Part shown: positions 16,708 to 24,817 of the stretch, piece by piece | How positions within the stretch are numbered: the first letter of the stretch is position 1 | Layout: each line of letters starts with the position of its first letter | Assembly: GCA_001915545.1 (NCBI GenBank) | Contig: MNQS01000110.1 | Coordinates: 1-30,778 of the forward strand | DNA: 30,778 nt | Source of the DNA: Bacteroides sp. 43_108 | GTDB lineage: Bacteria > Bacteroidota > Bacteroidia > Bacteroidales > Bacteroidaceae | Direction of reading: 5' to 3' | Position numbers and translations under genes: made by a program | The notes under the pieces: generated by a model | Database searches by the model: none | What the model was told of the DNA's origin: nothing | The model's input: the letters and a program-made list of their open reading frames with translations, nothing else

Positions 16708-17490
16708 TTATTGTATAAGTTCGTGAAACTTGACCCAGTCGATTTCCATTTTGACCGGATAATCTTTCGGATCGGCCTTGCCGACCCAGCTGCCCTCAAC
16801 CTGCATGTCTATGAGCAGATAAAAAGGTGTACCGAAAGGATATTGTCCCTTCTTGTCTGTTTCTATTTTCGGGTAGGCAAATGTTCTCTTGCCGTTGATG
16901 GAGAACACAAGGCTGTCTGGCAGTATCTCAACGGCATAGACATTGAAGCCGTCGGCATCAATCTTGCCTGTAGAACTTTGTTTCGGGTTGCTTTTCTCGT
17001 TTAGTACAAAAGTGTAGTACGAATGTACCGTCTGGTAGGCAAATCCGTCGTAGTTGAGGCGTTCCATTATGTCTATTTCGCCTCCGTTGGGCCATTTGCC
17101 TTTTTCCGGAAGCATCCATATTGCCGGCCATGCACCTTTGGCACCGTCCAGACGTGCCTTCACTTCCACCTTGCCGTAGGTTATGTTTTTCTTGCCTTTG
17201 GTGTATACACCTCCGGTGATGTAGCGTGCCGTGTCTTCAGGTGCAATCCCGTCATTGACTTTTCCGTAGAGCACTAGTTTTCCCTTTCTTACATCGTACA
17301 AGCTTTCGTGGTACGACATGTGTCTGTTCCAGTCGGAACTTCCGCGTGGAATTTTGCTCCAGTATTCGTCATTGATTTCTTTTCCGCTGAATTTTTCTTC
17401 CCATGCGAGGCGATATTTTTGAGCCTGCATAGTAAGCGGTAAGATAGCCAGACATAATGCCGATAAGATTTTTGATGTGTTCATTGTCAT
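16708..17490 (-). CDS. glycoside hydrolase family 16 (beta-glucanase type)
   Basis: Secreted endo-acting beta-glycanase of about 260 aa. I take ATG 17490 (or 17484, two codons on), giving signal peptide ILSALCLAILPLTMQAQ; the open frame extends upstream but adds an implausible N-terminus. The GH16 signature GGEIDIMERL holds the nucleophile and acid/base glutamates, preceded by AWPAIWMLPEKGKWPNG and followed by VHSYYTF. The last segment, VKMEIDWVKFHEL, is a typical GH16 closing strand. GH16 covers laminarinases, lichenases, porphyranases and others; substrate is unknown. It is a single-domain enzyme, probably co-transcribed with the lipocalin/MliC-like lipoprotein downstream. Confidence 0.92.
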   Translation of the reverse strand: MTMNTSKILSALCLAILPLTMQAQKYRLAWEEKFSGKEINDEYWSKIPRGSSDWNRHMSYHESLYDVRKGKLVLYGKVNDGIAPEDTARYITGGVYTKGKKNITYGKVEVKARLDGAKGAWPAIWMLPEKGKWPNGGEIDIMERLNYDGFAYQTVHSYYTFVLNEKSNPKQSSTGKIDADGFNVYAVEILPDSLVFSINGKRTFAYPKIETDKKGQYPFGTPFYLLIDMQVEGSWVGKADPKDYPVKMEIDWVKFHELIQ

Positions 17491-17529
17491 GCTTTCGTTA
17501 AGATTTAAGTAACGGGATAGTAGCACCGG

Positions 17530-17537
17530 CAAAAATA
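17530..17537 (-). promoter_or_regulatory. -7 promoter element of the GH16 operon
   Basis: Minus-strand TATTTTTG fits TAnnTTTG and lies 39 nt before the ATG at 17490. It lies inside the longer open frame, which supports the downstream start. Confidence 0.45.
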
Positions 17538-17685
17538 GTAAATATTGATTACGCAGTGCCGATTTTAGCATTCTTTCAATACCGTTTCAGACTTTTTGTA
17601 TAAAAGGTCGTTTCGTTTCTGCAATACATTGCCTGCACTCCGATTTTATATATTTCCTTAACGCTGTTTAGTGGAAGCAATTTGC

Positions 17686-17693
17686 TACATTTG
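17686..17693 (+). promoter_or_regulatory. -7 promoter element of the dehydrogenase operon
   Basis: TACATTTG matches TAnnTTTG, 57 nt before the ATG at 17751. A weak -33-like TGTTTA lies at about the right distance. Confidence 0.4.
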
Positions 17694-17750
17694 TATCTAC
17701 TGTTCCGTGCAGTATCTTTTTTATGACCTTAAACAATAAAACCTAATAAT

Positions 17751-18785
17751 ATGCTTGCTTATACATATATGGAAAAAGGCAGGTTTGAACTTATAGACAA
17801 ACCTGAACCGTGCATATTGAACCCTGGTGATGCCATCGTGCGCGTCACTCTCGGGAGCATCTGCACAAGCGACCTTCACATCAAGCACGGGAGTGTTCCG
17901 CGTGCCGTTCCTGGTATTACGGTTGGACATGAAATGGTTGGAGTAGTCGAACAGGTTGGTGACGCAGTAACCTCGGTCCGTCCGGGCGACAGGGTGACAG
18001 TCAATGTTGAAACATTCTGCGGTGAGTGCTTTTTCTGCCGTCACGGCTATGTCAACAACTGTGAGGACCCAGACGGCGGTTGGGCTTTGGGATGCCGTAT
18101 CGACGGCGGACAGGCCGAATACGTCAGAGTGCCTCATGCCGACCAGGGGCTTGACCGTATTCCCGACAGCGTGAGCTACGAACAGGCTCTCTTTGTCGGC
18201 GATATTCTCGCTACCGGTTTCTGGGCCGCACGCATTTCTGAAATTACTCCTGACGATACGGTACTGATAATCGGAGCTGGTCCTACCGGCTTGTGTACTC
18301 TCCTTTGCGCACGTCTCAAGAATCCTCGATGCATCATCGTGTGCGAAAAGTCCGAAGAACGTCGCCGTTTCGTCAGTGAACACTATCCCGACGTGCTGAC
18401 TGTTGCCCCCGATGACTGTCTTGATTTTGTCAAGGAACATAGTAAGCATGGAGGAGCCGACATTGTCATCGAGGTTGCCGGTGCCGATGATACATTCCGT
18501 CTTGCATGGGAGTGTGCACGTCCTAATGCCGTAGTCACCGTTGTTGCTCTCTATGACCGTCCGCAGATACTTCCTCTGCCTGATATGTACGGAAAGAACC
18601 TTACATTCAAGACGGGTGGCGTTGACGGATGCGACTCTGCCGAGATACTGCGTCTGATTGCCGAAGGAAAGATTGACACCACTCCTCTCATCACGCACCG
18701 TTACCGTCTCGGCGACATTGCTGAGGCCTACAGAATTTTCGAGAACAAGCTCGACGGAGTCATAAAGATTGCCGTTGCGCCTTGA
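17751..18785 (+). CDS. zinc-dependent alcohol/polyol dehydrogenase (MDR superfamily)
   Basis: Cytoplasmic NAD(P)-dependent medium-chain dehydrogenase of 344 aa. Catalytic zinc ligands are in GSICTSDLHIKHG (Cys) and GHEMVGVVEQVGD (His-Glu). The structural zinc loop is present (CGECFFCRHGYVNNC), and the Rossmann motif reads VLIIGAGPTGLCTL. The arrangement resembles sorbitol/threonine dehydrogenase-like enzymes; the substrate is not predictable. It begins a three-gene operon with a flavin reductase-like protein (61 nt later) and ribokinase, so a sugar or polyol substrate is plausible but inferred. Confidence 0.88.
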   Translation: MLAYTYMEKGRFELIDKPEPCILNPGDAIVRVTLGSICTSDLHIKHGSVPRAVPGITVGHEMVGVVEQVGDAVTSVRPGDRVTVNVETFCGECFFCRHGYVNNCEDPDGGWALGCRIDGGQAEYVRVPHADQGLDRIPDSVSYEQALFVGDILATGFWAARISEITPDDTVLIIGAGPTGLCTLLCARLKNPRCIIVCEKSEERRRFVSEHYPDVLTVAPDDCLDFVKEHSKHGGADIVIEVAGADDTFRLAWECARPNAVVTVVALYDRPQILPLPDMYGKNLTFKTGGVDGCDSAEILRLIAEGKIDTTPLITHRYRLGDIAEAYRIFENKLDGVIKIAVAP

Positions 18786-18846
18786 TGTCTGTTCTCGAAC
18801 ATGAATTGATTTTTTTACATTACAAACCATAAAAACATATCTGATT

Positions 18847-19407
18847 ATGCGTAAGAATTTTGGAATAAAAACATGGCTGTATCCTATGCCTGTATTCATT
18901 GTTGCGGCATACGATTCTGAGGGCAAACCCAATGCCATGAATGCCGCGTGGGGTGGCATATATACTGATAACATGGTGGGAATATGTTTGTCTGAAGGCC
19001 ACAAGACCACGCAGAACATTCTTTCCACAAAGGCTTTCACCGTAAGCATGGCTACTGCCGACCGTGTTGCGCAGTGCGATTTTGTAGGCATCGTGTCGGG
19101 CAACAAGGAACCCGACAAGTTTGCCAAGGCCGGTTTCCATGCCGTGAAGTCTGAATATGTCAATGCTCCTCTGATAGAGGAATTGCCTATGGCTGTTGAG
19201 TGCGAGCTCGTTTCGTACGATCCTGAGACGTGCTATATGGTAGGCAAGATTGTCAACGTCTCTGCATCAGAAGAAGTGCTCGACAGCAACGGCAATATTG
19301 ACGCTTCAAAGTTGAGGCCTATTACATACGACCCGGTCAACCACAACTATTACGTTCTTGGCGAAAAGGTGGGCAACGCTTTTTCTGATGGAAAATCTCT
19401 AAAGTGA
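18847..19407 (+). CDS. flavin reductase-like FMN-binding protein
   Basis: Cytoplasmic split-barrel flavoprotein of 186 aa. Family features are an early PMPVFIVAAYDSEGKPN strand, NAMNAAWGGI, the KTTQNILSTKAFTVSMA segment lining the flavin site, and CDFVGIVSG. It would use NAD(P)H to reduce FMN, or act as a bound-flavin oxidoreductase. It is the middle gene between the dehydrogenase and ribokinase (gaps 61 and 44 nt). Confidence 0.87.
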   Translation: MRKNFGIKTWLYPMPVFIVAAYDSEGKPNAMNAAWGGIYTDNMVGICLSEGHKTTQNILSTKAFTVSMATADRVAQCDFVGIVSGNKEPDKFAKAGFHAVKSEYVNAPLIEELPMAVECELVSYDPETCYMVGKIVNVSASEEVLDSNGNIDASKLRPITYDPVNHNYYVLGEKVGNAFSDGKSLK

Positions 19408-19451
19408 TGTGAAACAAAAAGTCAGTTATCTGTAAAACGCATGAATAGGCA

Positions 19452-20366
19452 ATGGGCAAGATAGTAGTCGTAGGAAGCAGCAACAACGATCTCGTTGTGA
19501 ACGTAGGTCGTGCTCCGAGTGCGGGAGAAACCGTTTTCGGACAAAGCTTTATGGTTAATCCGGGAGGCAAGGGAGCCAATCAGGCTGTAGCTGTAGCCAG
19601 AATAGGCGGGAGTGTTTCTTTCGTTACAAAGGTAGGAGATGATTTGTTCGGCAAACAGACGAAACAGCATTTTCTTGATGAAGGGATTGACCTGTCGCAC
19701 GTGCTGACTGACTGCAATGCACCTACAGGCACGGCATTGATTACGGTCGAAGATAGCGGTGAGAACCGTATTATTGTTGTCTCTGGTGCAAATGCGTCGT
19801 TGAGAGTGTCCGATATCGACGATGCTGCCGGGCTGATTGATGAGTGTGATATTGTTCTGGTTCAGCTCGAAATTCCGTTGCCGACGGTCGAGCATGTTGC
19901 TGAACTTGCTGCATCGAGAGGCAAAAGGTTGATTCTTAATCCTGCTCCGGCATGTGCTCTGTCCGACAAACTTCTTGGTTGTGTTTCGCTGATAACTCCT
20001 AATGAGACGGAGGCCGAAATTCTTACGGGCATAAAGGTTGCTGATGAAAGTTCAGCTTCTCGTGCCGTTGATTTCTTTCTAGGCAAAGGTGTTCAGCAGG
20101 TTGCCATAACTCTCGGTTCGTCGGGTGCTTTTGTCGGAACGCGCGATGTCAGAACCCTTGTTCCTGCTTATAAGGTAAATGCCGTTGATACGACAGCCGC
20201 AGGCGATGTCTTCAACGGTGCACTGGCTGTCTCGTTGTCCGAAGGACGCTCTCTCCTCGAAGCCGTTCGATTTGCAACAGCCGCTTCGGCCATAGCCGTG
20301 ACACGTCGTGGTGCTCAGTCGTCCGTACCGGTGAGAAGCGAGGTAGATGACTTGCTCAGCAAATGA
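19452..20366 (+). CDS. rbsK: ribokinase
   Basis: Cytoplasmic PfkB-family sugar kinase of 304 aa, phosphorylating ribose to ribose-5-phosphate. The first signature is complete (VVVGSSNNDLVV, GGKGANQAVAVARIG), and the ATP/anion-hole motif DTTAAGDVFNGAL carries the catalytic Asp. AxxNPAP-like NPAPA and the PNETEAEILTG segment are typical of RbsK. It is the last gene of the dehydrogenase operon. No ribose transporter is adjacent, so ribose could come from nucleosides or another pathway; a related sugar substrate cannot be excluded. Confidence 0.9.
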   Translation: MGKIVVVGSSNNDLVVNVGRAPSAGETVFGQSFMVNPGGKGANQAVAVARIGGSVSFVTKVGDDLFGKQTKQHFLDEGIDLSHVLTDCNAPTGTALITVEDSGENRIIVVSGANASLRVSDIDDAAGLIDECDIVLVQLEIPLPTVEHVAELAASRGKRLILNPAPACALSDKLLGCVSLITPNETEAEILTGIKVADESSASRAVDFFLGKGVQQVAITLGSSGAFVGTRDVRTLVPAYKVNAVDTTAAGDVFNGALAVSLSEGRSLLEAVRFATAASAIAVTRRGAQSSVPVRSEVDDLLSK

Positions 20367-20435
20367 CATTGTTTATTCTTGGTAATAATAAATTTGTACG
20401 TGTTTTGTAATCTGAGTTGAGAACCTTATTTTTAG

Positions 20436-20526
20436 CTCCAGTACTTCTTAGGAAGTACTGGAGTATTTGTTAGGCAGTATTACAATACTTAGGCCTCAGT
20501 ATTGCAGTACTTCCCAAGAAGTACTG
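20436..20526. repeat. three tandem palindromes with a shared AGTACTTC core
   Basis: Hairpin 1: CTCCAGTACTTC / GAAGTACTGGAG (20436-20463), 12 bp perfect, loop TTAG. Hairpin 2: CAATACTTAGGCCTCAGTATTG (20483-20504), a near-perfect palindrome. Hairpin 3: CAGTACTTC / GAAGTACTG (20505-20526), 9 bp perfect, loop CCAA. They fill the space between convergent rbsK and the HEAT-like gene. No T tract follows, so they are not simple terminators; they look like a REP-type palindromic cluster or a stacked transcription barrier. Confidence 0.75.
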
Positions 20527-20579
20527 AACGTGTCTGCAACAGTGTCGATGATTGATTGCAACCGTGTTTGTTCTTGTTG

Positions 20580-21134
20580 TTATCTCAGCTGTGAATTGAT
20601 GGCTTTCATCACATTTTTTCTGGTGGTCCTCAATCCCGCTGTAAGCATTGACGGTTCCATAATTTCGAGAGCGTTTCTAAGTTCTACCAGCAGTTCGGGA
20701 AAGAAACGGCACTGTTCGAAAGCCAGCTTCATGCACATGGCCTTTACACTGATGGGTTCGGCAACGGACATCATGTGTTCCATGCAGAAATCAAGAAAGT
20801 CGGTGCGCACCGTTTCTTCATGGAACGGCTGTCGGAGCAGTAGGGTGAGCAGAAGTCTTCTTTTGGAATCGCTTTTTGTAGACATGGCTTCATCTATGAG
20901 CTCATCGTGTTTCTGGTAGAGCCACTTGTTGGTGTGAAGGTCGAAATGGGTAAGAATCCATGCTGCATTTTCCGATACTCTTTTGTCCTCGTCGAACATC
21001 AGAGTGTAAAGCATCTTTCTCATCCCTTCGCCTCCTATACCTTGAGCATAGTAGCATGCTTCATGGATGTCATCCTCATGTATCCTGTTTGACAGTTTCT
21101 GCTTGAGCGACTTCAACGTGTATTTCTTTTCCAT
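20580..21134 (-). CDS. HEAT/ARM-repeat-like hypothetical protein
   Basis: A 184-aa all-helical soluble protein. Helix pairs such as RVSENAAWILTHFDLHTNKW and RRLLLTLLLRQPFHEETVRT look like HEAT repeats, as in DNA-alkylation-repair-like (AlkD-related) folds, but I see no catalytic motif. It starts 25 nt after the stop of the transglutaminase-like gene, so they may share a transcript. Function unknown; a protein-binding scaffold is the safest guess. Confidence 0.6.
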   Translation of the reverse strand: MEKKYTLKSLKQKLSNRIHEDDIHEACYYAQGIGGEGMRKMLYTLMFDEDKRVSENAAWILTHFDLHTNKWLYQKHDELIDEAMSTKSDSKRRLLLTLLLRQPFHEETVRTDFLDFCMEHMMSVAEPISVKAMCMKLAFEQCRFFPELLVELRNALEIMEPSMLTAGLRTTRKNVMKAINSQLR

Positions 21135-21159
21135 ATTTTATCTTCTTTATGGGAACGTT

Positions 21160-22386
21160 TCATTTTTGCTTCTGCGGAGACTGCCAAGCATAATTGTCGT
21201 CATTGACAGATATGTTTTCGGGTCTTCTTTCACTGCTGTCGCATCCTGTCGGTTGCAGTATTATGTAGTTTACAGGGTTTTCCTTGTTGCTTTCAGTGTT
21301 GAATCCGTAGTGTGTCCAGCTTTCTATGTAGAACAGATTCTTTGCCATGTATTCGTATAGATAATCCTCCGTATTTGTTTTCCTTTCGTTGTTCCAGTTC
21401 GCTTCCTCGTTGACTTTGACAGGTTTGTCTGTTCTCAGTCTCTCTCTTACTTCTTGTACGCTCAGCATGTTGCCTTTGTCGTCAGTCACCCATGCATTGT
21501 TCGTAGGGTCAATCCAAAGCCATTTGTTGAGCTCTGACGAATACACAGCATTGATGACATGGCAATCGTTGATGTAAGTTTTTGGCAAGCATGTGATGAC
21601 CCTTGAAGGAATACCGATAGACAGGTAGCATTCGTTGAGAACCGTTGCAAGCCCGCGGCAGTTCAATCCTCTTTTGCCGTCCTTGCAAGCCTCTGCATAG
21701 TTAATTGCATTTGCACCTCCTGAAGGATTTCCGTTCTGACCGTCGTGACGTATCTTGTTGTGGATATATGTGAGTACGTTCTTTATTGTTGCAGTTTCAT
21801 CGTTTGGTACAACAAGACTGTCCAGATTAAAATATTGTCTTACGCGTTTCAGGTCTGGATTGTCTGCTTGCAGATAGGTTATTACGGGTAAAGTGTCGGT
21901 AGACAAAGATTTTGTATATGCAGGCGCACTCTTCAGAATATAGAGGTAGTCAGTCGTTGCTTTCAATTTGTCCAATACTGGTTTCAGTGCCTCTGCATCA
22001 AGAATGTTTTTCAGGTCAGAATCGTTGATAAGTTTTTTGTAGCTGATTTCCAATTTGCCGTCCTTCAGTGCTTCTATAAGACTGGCTGTTGCTTCATCTT
22101 TCTTACCTTGTTTTGCCTGAATGCAAGCAAGATTGTAGTAGCTGGCATATTTGAAATAAGAATAACCTTCGGACACTTTGTCTGAATATTCTTCATACAG
22201 TTCTATGATGTTTCTGGAAATCGTTTCACAGTCTTTGAATCTGTCTTCTTTGGACTTTAAATAGAACAGCTCGTTGAGAGAATCTACCTTCTCTGTAAAT
22301 CTTCTTTCTATTTCAGTTTGTGCCGTTGCACCAGTGAATGACATAAAACCCAATAGCAGTGATAATATCAGTTTTTGTTTTTTCAT
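21160..22386 (-). CDS. secreted transglutaminase-like (cysteine protease-fold) protein
   Basis: Exported 408-aa protein with signal peptide LILSLLLGFMSFTGATAQ. The first half is helical and TPR-like (YYNLACIQAKQGKKDEATAS). The second half is a transglutaminase-like core with a complete triad: Cys243 in RGLNCRGLATVLNECY, His276 in NDCHVINAVYS and Asp293 in LWIDPTNNAWV. Bacterial members are mostly proteases or peptidases or act on the cell wall; the substrate here is unknown. It is the last gene with chromosomal-core composition before the AT-rich accessory DNA. Confidence 0.85.
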   Translation of the reverse strand: MKKQKLILSLLLGFMSFTGATAQTEIERRFTEKVDSLNELFYLKSKEDRFKDCETISRNIIELYEEYSDKVSEGYSYFKYASYYNLACIQAKQGKKDEATASLIEALKDGKLEISYKKLINDSDLKNILDAEALKPVLDKLKATTDYLYILKSAPAYTKSLSTDTLPVITYLQADNPDLKRVRQYFNLDSLVVPNDETATIKNVLTYIHNKIRHDGQNGNPSGGANAINYAEACKDGKRGLNCRGLATVLNECYLSIGIPSRVITCLPKTYINDCHVINAVYSSELNKWLWIDPTNNAWVTDDKGNMLSVQEVRERLRTDKPVKVNEEANWNNERKTNTEDYLYEYMAKNLFYIESWTHYGFNTESNKENPVNYIILQPTGCDSSERRPENISVNDDNYAWQSPQKQK

Positions 22387-22667
22387 TTTGTTGATGATAA
22401 ATTGAATATTATTGTTTGGTTGTTCTGTTTTTCTTTGATATGAACTATGATTGTGTTTGTAGTTACTATCAGCTCATTCACATTAATGGCTGAATTTATC
22501 TTCAAAATTACGGAAAATCTCTGGAATAATCTTTAAGGTAAGAGAAATGATGTTATGAAAAGAAAGCCTCGTTAGTGTATTATTATATTATGTGTAAATG
22601 ATATTACACTTACCCCGCTTTTCATTAAAAGAATCATTAGAAAATAGGAGATTTTTACAAAAAACTC

Positions 22668-22675
22668 TATTTTTG
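22668..22675 (+). promoter_or_regulatory. -7 promoter element before a small ORF
   Basis: TATTTTTG fits TAnnTTTG, 33 nt before the ATG at 22708. No -33 box is clear. Confidence 0.3.
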
Positions 22676-22707
22676 TGCTTGGATTGAGGTAACTCTTTCA
22701 CAAACAT

Positions 22708-22863
22708 ATGAAAAAAGAAGAAGCGTTATGCTTATTTCCCTATACTGAAATACAGTTAGTTGCATACGCTGTTCTTAAAGGTTGTTCTTACGTTATCCAT
22801 ATTAGAACGCACAAAAATAAGCATTTTAATTGGTTTGTGGTTAACTTTTCCTTGCTATCTTAA
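22708..22863 (+). CDS. possible small ORF, 51 aa
   Basis: ATG 22708 to TAA 22863 encodes MKKEEALCLFPYTEIQ..., ending VVNFSLLS. I do not recognise it. It lies at the junction between chromosome and the mobile element, and an AGCGTTATGCTTAT box also found near the right end lies inside it. It may be the remaining 5' end of an interrupted gene, or chance. The remaining space between 22387 and 23189 holds this ORF, the promoter box, a minor repeat (GTGTAA/TTACAC near 22600) and the folded unit at 22956. Confidence 0.3.
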   Translation: MKKEEALCLFPYTEIQLVAYAVLKGCSYVIHIRTHKNKHFNWFVVNFSLLS

Positions 22864-22955
22864 TATGAATAGAAGAAAAAGCGTTAATTTTGCAACGTGA
22901 ATAAAAAAATAAGTGCCTATGGTATAGATTATCAAAATAAAGACATAAGATAAAA

Positions 22956-23144
22956 AGCGTTAGCTTGTGTATATTCTTATTTTCTGAAATCGCCAAATTA
23001 AAGAAACGTTCAAGAAGTACAAAGTTGATGCCTGCGCTCATAGCGTGGGCTTTTACTTGTATTTGAACGTATGGTGTTTGGCGATACCAAGAAAATAGAT
23101 ACACAGTAAATAGTCCACGTTTTTTATTTGTCTATCGCTGAAAC
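22956..23144 (+). other. left folded unit (four-tier nested hairpin plus flanking boxes)
   Basis: Upstream box AGCGTTAGCTT (22956). Nested arms: TATTTTC 22978/GAAAATA 23091; ATCGCCAAA 22989/TTTGGCGAT 23077; ACGTTCAA 23006/TTGAACGT 23063; GCCTGCGC 23030/GCGTGGGC 23043 with a 5-nt loop and two G-T wobbles. Downstream boxes are AGTCCACG (23112) and TGAAAC (23139). The same layout recurs at 28120-28301 with different stem sequences. It lies 46 nt before the lipoprotein start. It is either a folded attachment/origin site of the element or a structured leader RNA. Confidence 0.75.
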
Positions 23145-23189
23145 AAGGACTATCAAAACAAGTAATAAACAATAAAATCATTGAGCAAA

Positions 23190-23738
23190 ATGAAGAATTC
23201 AATCTTAATAATTGCGGCTTGTATTATATCTTTTGCTGTGGCAAGCTGTGGAGGAAATTCATCAAGCGATAAAGAACGCATTGCACAACTTGAAGATAGC
23301 ATCGCAAGAATACTGTCAAAACAACAAGCCAAAACTCCTTCATACGGTAGTGACTCAGAAAACAAAACTTCTAACACCTTTACCGCTACTTCAAGTTCGG
23401 AGTATGATTCTAATAGTGCATCTACTAATTTCTTGGGAACATACAAGGTAATAGATGCTACGGGACATACATTCTATATCATTCTTAATGAAGATGAAAC
23501 AGCGAATGTAAAAATAGAAGGTTCTGATGTGATTCTCTACTGTTCATGGGAAGAACTTTTCATAATAAACAAAGGAATAAGAATTGATTTCTCAGACAAG
23601 AGACCAATTATTTACTTTGATGGCGGCGTAAAAAAGTACGGCGGAATGTATCTTAAAGACGGATGGCTGTATGCTGGTAGTAGTGAGGTTGAATCAAAAC
23701 ATCCTCAATGGCGTTTGAAGGCTGAAAAAGTAAAATAG
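23190..23738 (+). CDS. small lipoprotein carried on the mobile element
   Basis: A 182-aa lipoprotein from ATG 23190; a TTG three codons earlier is possible. The signal IIAACIISFAVASCGGN has a lipobox Cys at about residue 21. A short coiled coil (KERIAQLEDSIARILSKQQ) and a Ser/Thr/Asn-rich linker follow. The C-terminal beta-rich domain (FLGTYKVIDATGHTFYIILN, then KYGGMYLKDGWLYAG) is of a type often seen in Bacteroides/Prevotella lipoproteins. I do not recognise a family. It is the first gene after the left folded unit and the only envelope protein inside the element, so it may be cargo. Confidence 0.75.
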   Translation: MKNSILIIAACIISFAVASCGGNSSSDKERIAQLEDSIARILSKQQAKTPSYGSDSENKTSNTFTATSSSEYDSNSASTNFLGTYKVIDATGHTFYIILNEDETANVKIEGSDVILYCSWEELFIINKGIRIDFSDKRPIIYFDGGVKKYGGMYLKDGWLYAGSSEVESKHPQWRLKAEKVK

Positions 23739-23756
23739 AATTTCCTAAGACATGGA

Positions 23757-23795
23757 AATAATGGCTAAAAGCTGTGATTTTAGCCATTATTTTTT
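23757..23795 (+). terminator. perfect 14-bp terminator after the lipoprotein gene
   Basis: AATAATGGCTAAAA (23757-23770) pairs exactly with TTTTAGCCATTATT (23778-23791) around a 7-nt loop, followed by T residues. It also touches the 3' end of the convergent serine recombinase gene. Confidence 0.85.
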
Positions 23796-24426
23796 ATAAG
23801 TCAAATTCGGTTTTAAGTCTCTGAACGGTTGAAACGGAAACATCGCATAATTTAGCGACCTTACGAATACTAGTACCTTTTTTTAATTCTCGTAATACTT
23901 GTTTGTATTCTTCTTGCTTTTGTTCCTTTGTTTTTACGCTACCTTCCTTTCTTCCAAGTTTTCCACCTTCTGCGATATACTTTGCCCTACCACTATTCAA
24001 ACGAAATTTGATATTTTCACGTTCCATTTCTGCGCAAGTACCAAGCACTGAAATAAAGATATTAAGAAATGGATTTTTTGTTCCATCTGATTGAAATATA
24101 TTCAGATTCTCTTTCTGAAAATAAATGTTAAGGTTATTATCCTTGCACAGCTTTACATTTGCCAGCACTTCATCTACATTTCTACCCAAGCGACTTAATT
24201 CACTTATAAGCAAAGAATCTATTTTGTTGGATATGCAGTAATCCAAACACTCGCAAAGGATTGGTCGTTCTTCGTTTTTCTTTGCACCTGAAATATGTTC
24301 TTCGTACACTTTAACGACTTCCATATCATTACTGGATGCGTATGTCTTCAAGTCAATAACTTGTCTGTCTGTTGACTGCCTGTCATTGGTACTGCTTACA
24401 CGAGCGTATATAACTGCTTTCTTCAT
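23794..24426 (-). CDS. serine recombinase (resolvase/invertase family)
   Basis: Small serine recombinase of 210 aa from ATG 24426; a longer frame adds 12 unlikely residues. The catalytic domain shows VIYARVSSTNDRQSTDRQ with nucleophile Ser11, LLISELSRLGRNVDEVL, and the long E-helix beginning AEMERENIKFRLNSGRAKY. After it come KLGRKEGSVKTKEQ and a C-terminal Hin-type helix-turn-helix (KGTSIRKVAKLCDVSVSTVQ). Such enzymes resolve cointegrates or dimers, or invert DNA. The repeat-rich region immediately upstream (24521-24636) is a likely binding area. It is convergent with the lipoprotein gene and transcribed away from the Rep-like gene, with a good promoter at 24472-24502. Confidence 0.93.
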   Translation of the reverse strand: MKKAVIYARVSSTNDRQSTDRQVIDLKTYASSNDMEVVKVYEEHISGAKKNEERPILCECLDYCISNKIDSLLISELSRLGRNVDEVLANVKLCKDNNLNIYFQKENLNIFQSDGTKNPFLNIFISVLGTCAEMERENIKFRLNSGRAKYIAEGGKLGRKEGSVKTKEQKQEEYKQVLRELKKGTSIRKVAKLCDVSVSTVQRLKTEFDL

Positions 24427-24471
24427 GACTTTTATTCTTTTTAGTCCAACTAATTCCTTCATTTACTGATG

Positions 24472-24502
24472 CAAAGATAAGCATTTCTTTTGGTGTATGC
24501 AA
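24472..24502 (-). promoter_or_regulatory. promoter of the serine recombinase gene
   Basis: Minus strand TTG (24502-24500), 20 nt, then TATCTTTG (24479-24472), close to the Bacteroidetes consensus, 46 nt before the ATG. Confidence 0.6.
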
Positions 24503-24520
24503 GAAAATCAAAGATAAAAT

Positions 24521-24636
24521 AGAATACAATAATTAAATGTATTCTTATGGTGTAATAGATTTGTTTGAATACAGTTTGCTTCAGAATACAGATGCGTAAA
24601 TTACGCAATATATCACATCAATGCGCAAATTACGCA
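24521..24636. repeat. repeat-rich control region (candidate origin, res site or operator)
   Basis: A 25-bp palindrome with arms AGAATACA (24521) and TGTATTCT (24538). Two more GAATACA copies lie at 24567 and 24584, 17 nt apart. Then come two near-identical palindromes, TGCGTAAATTACGCA (24593) and TGCGCAAATTACGCA (24622), 29 nt apart. All lie in the divergent gap between the serine recombinase and the NUMOD3/Rep genes. The rest of the 24427-24817 gap is AT-rich with no gene. Spacing by whole helical turns suggests protein binding: iterons, resolvase subsites or an operator. Confidence 0.65.
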
Positions 24637-24817
24637 TTAAACGCTCAAACTTTAAGCTGCATTATATCTCAATCAATAGGCGATTTATCCTATTCCTTAA
24701 AAAACTTCGATTTTGATTTTGTTTTTTAGCTAAAAAGTTGTACTCTTTCAACATAAAAGATATTTATAGTTAGAATGGGTTGAAAAGTTAGTAATAATAA
24801 GCTATATATAAATTTAG

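Noticed and set aside
17721..19163. 480-codon minus-strand frame across the dehydrogenase and flavin reductase genes
   Set aside because: Antisense to two confidently identified enzymes; no recognisable motifs in its translation.
20436..20526. CRISPR array
   Set aside because: The repeats are self-complementary, of unequal length and without regular unique spacers; no cas genes are nearby.
22956..23144. Canonical integron attC site or retron ncRNA
   Set aside because: No RYYYAAC/GTTRRRY core boxes in the expected places and no reverse transcriptase gene in the window, although the nested palindrome is superficially similar.
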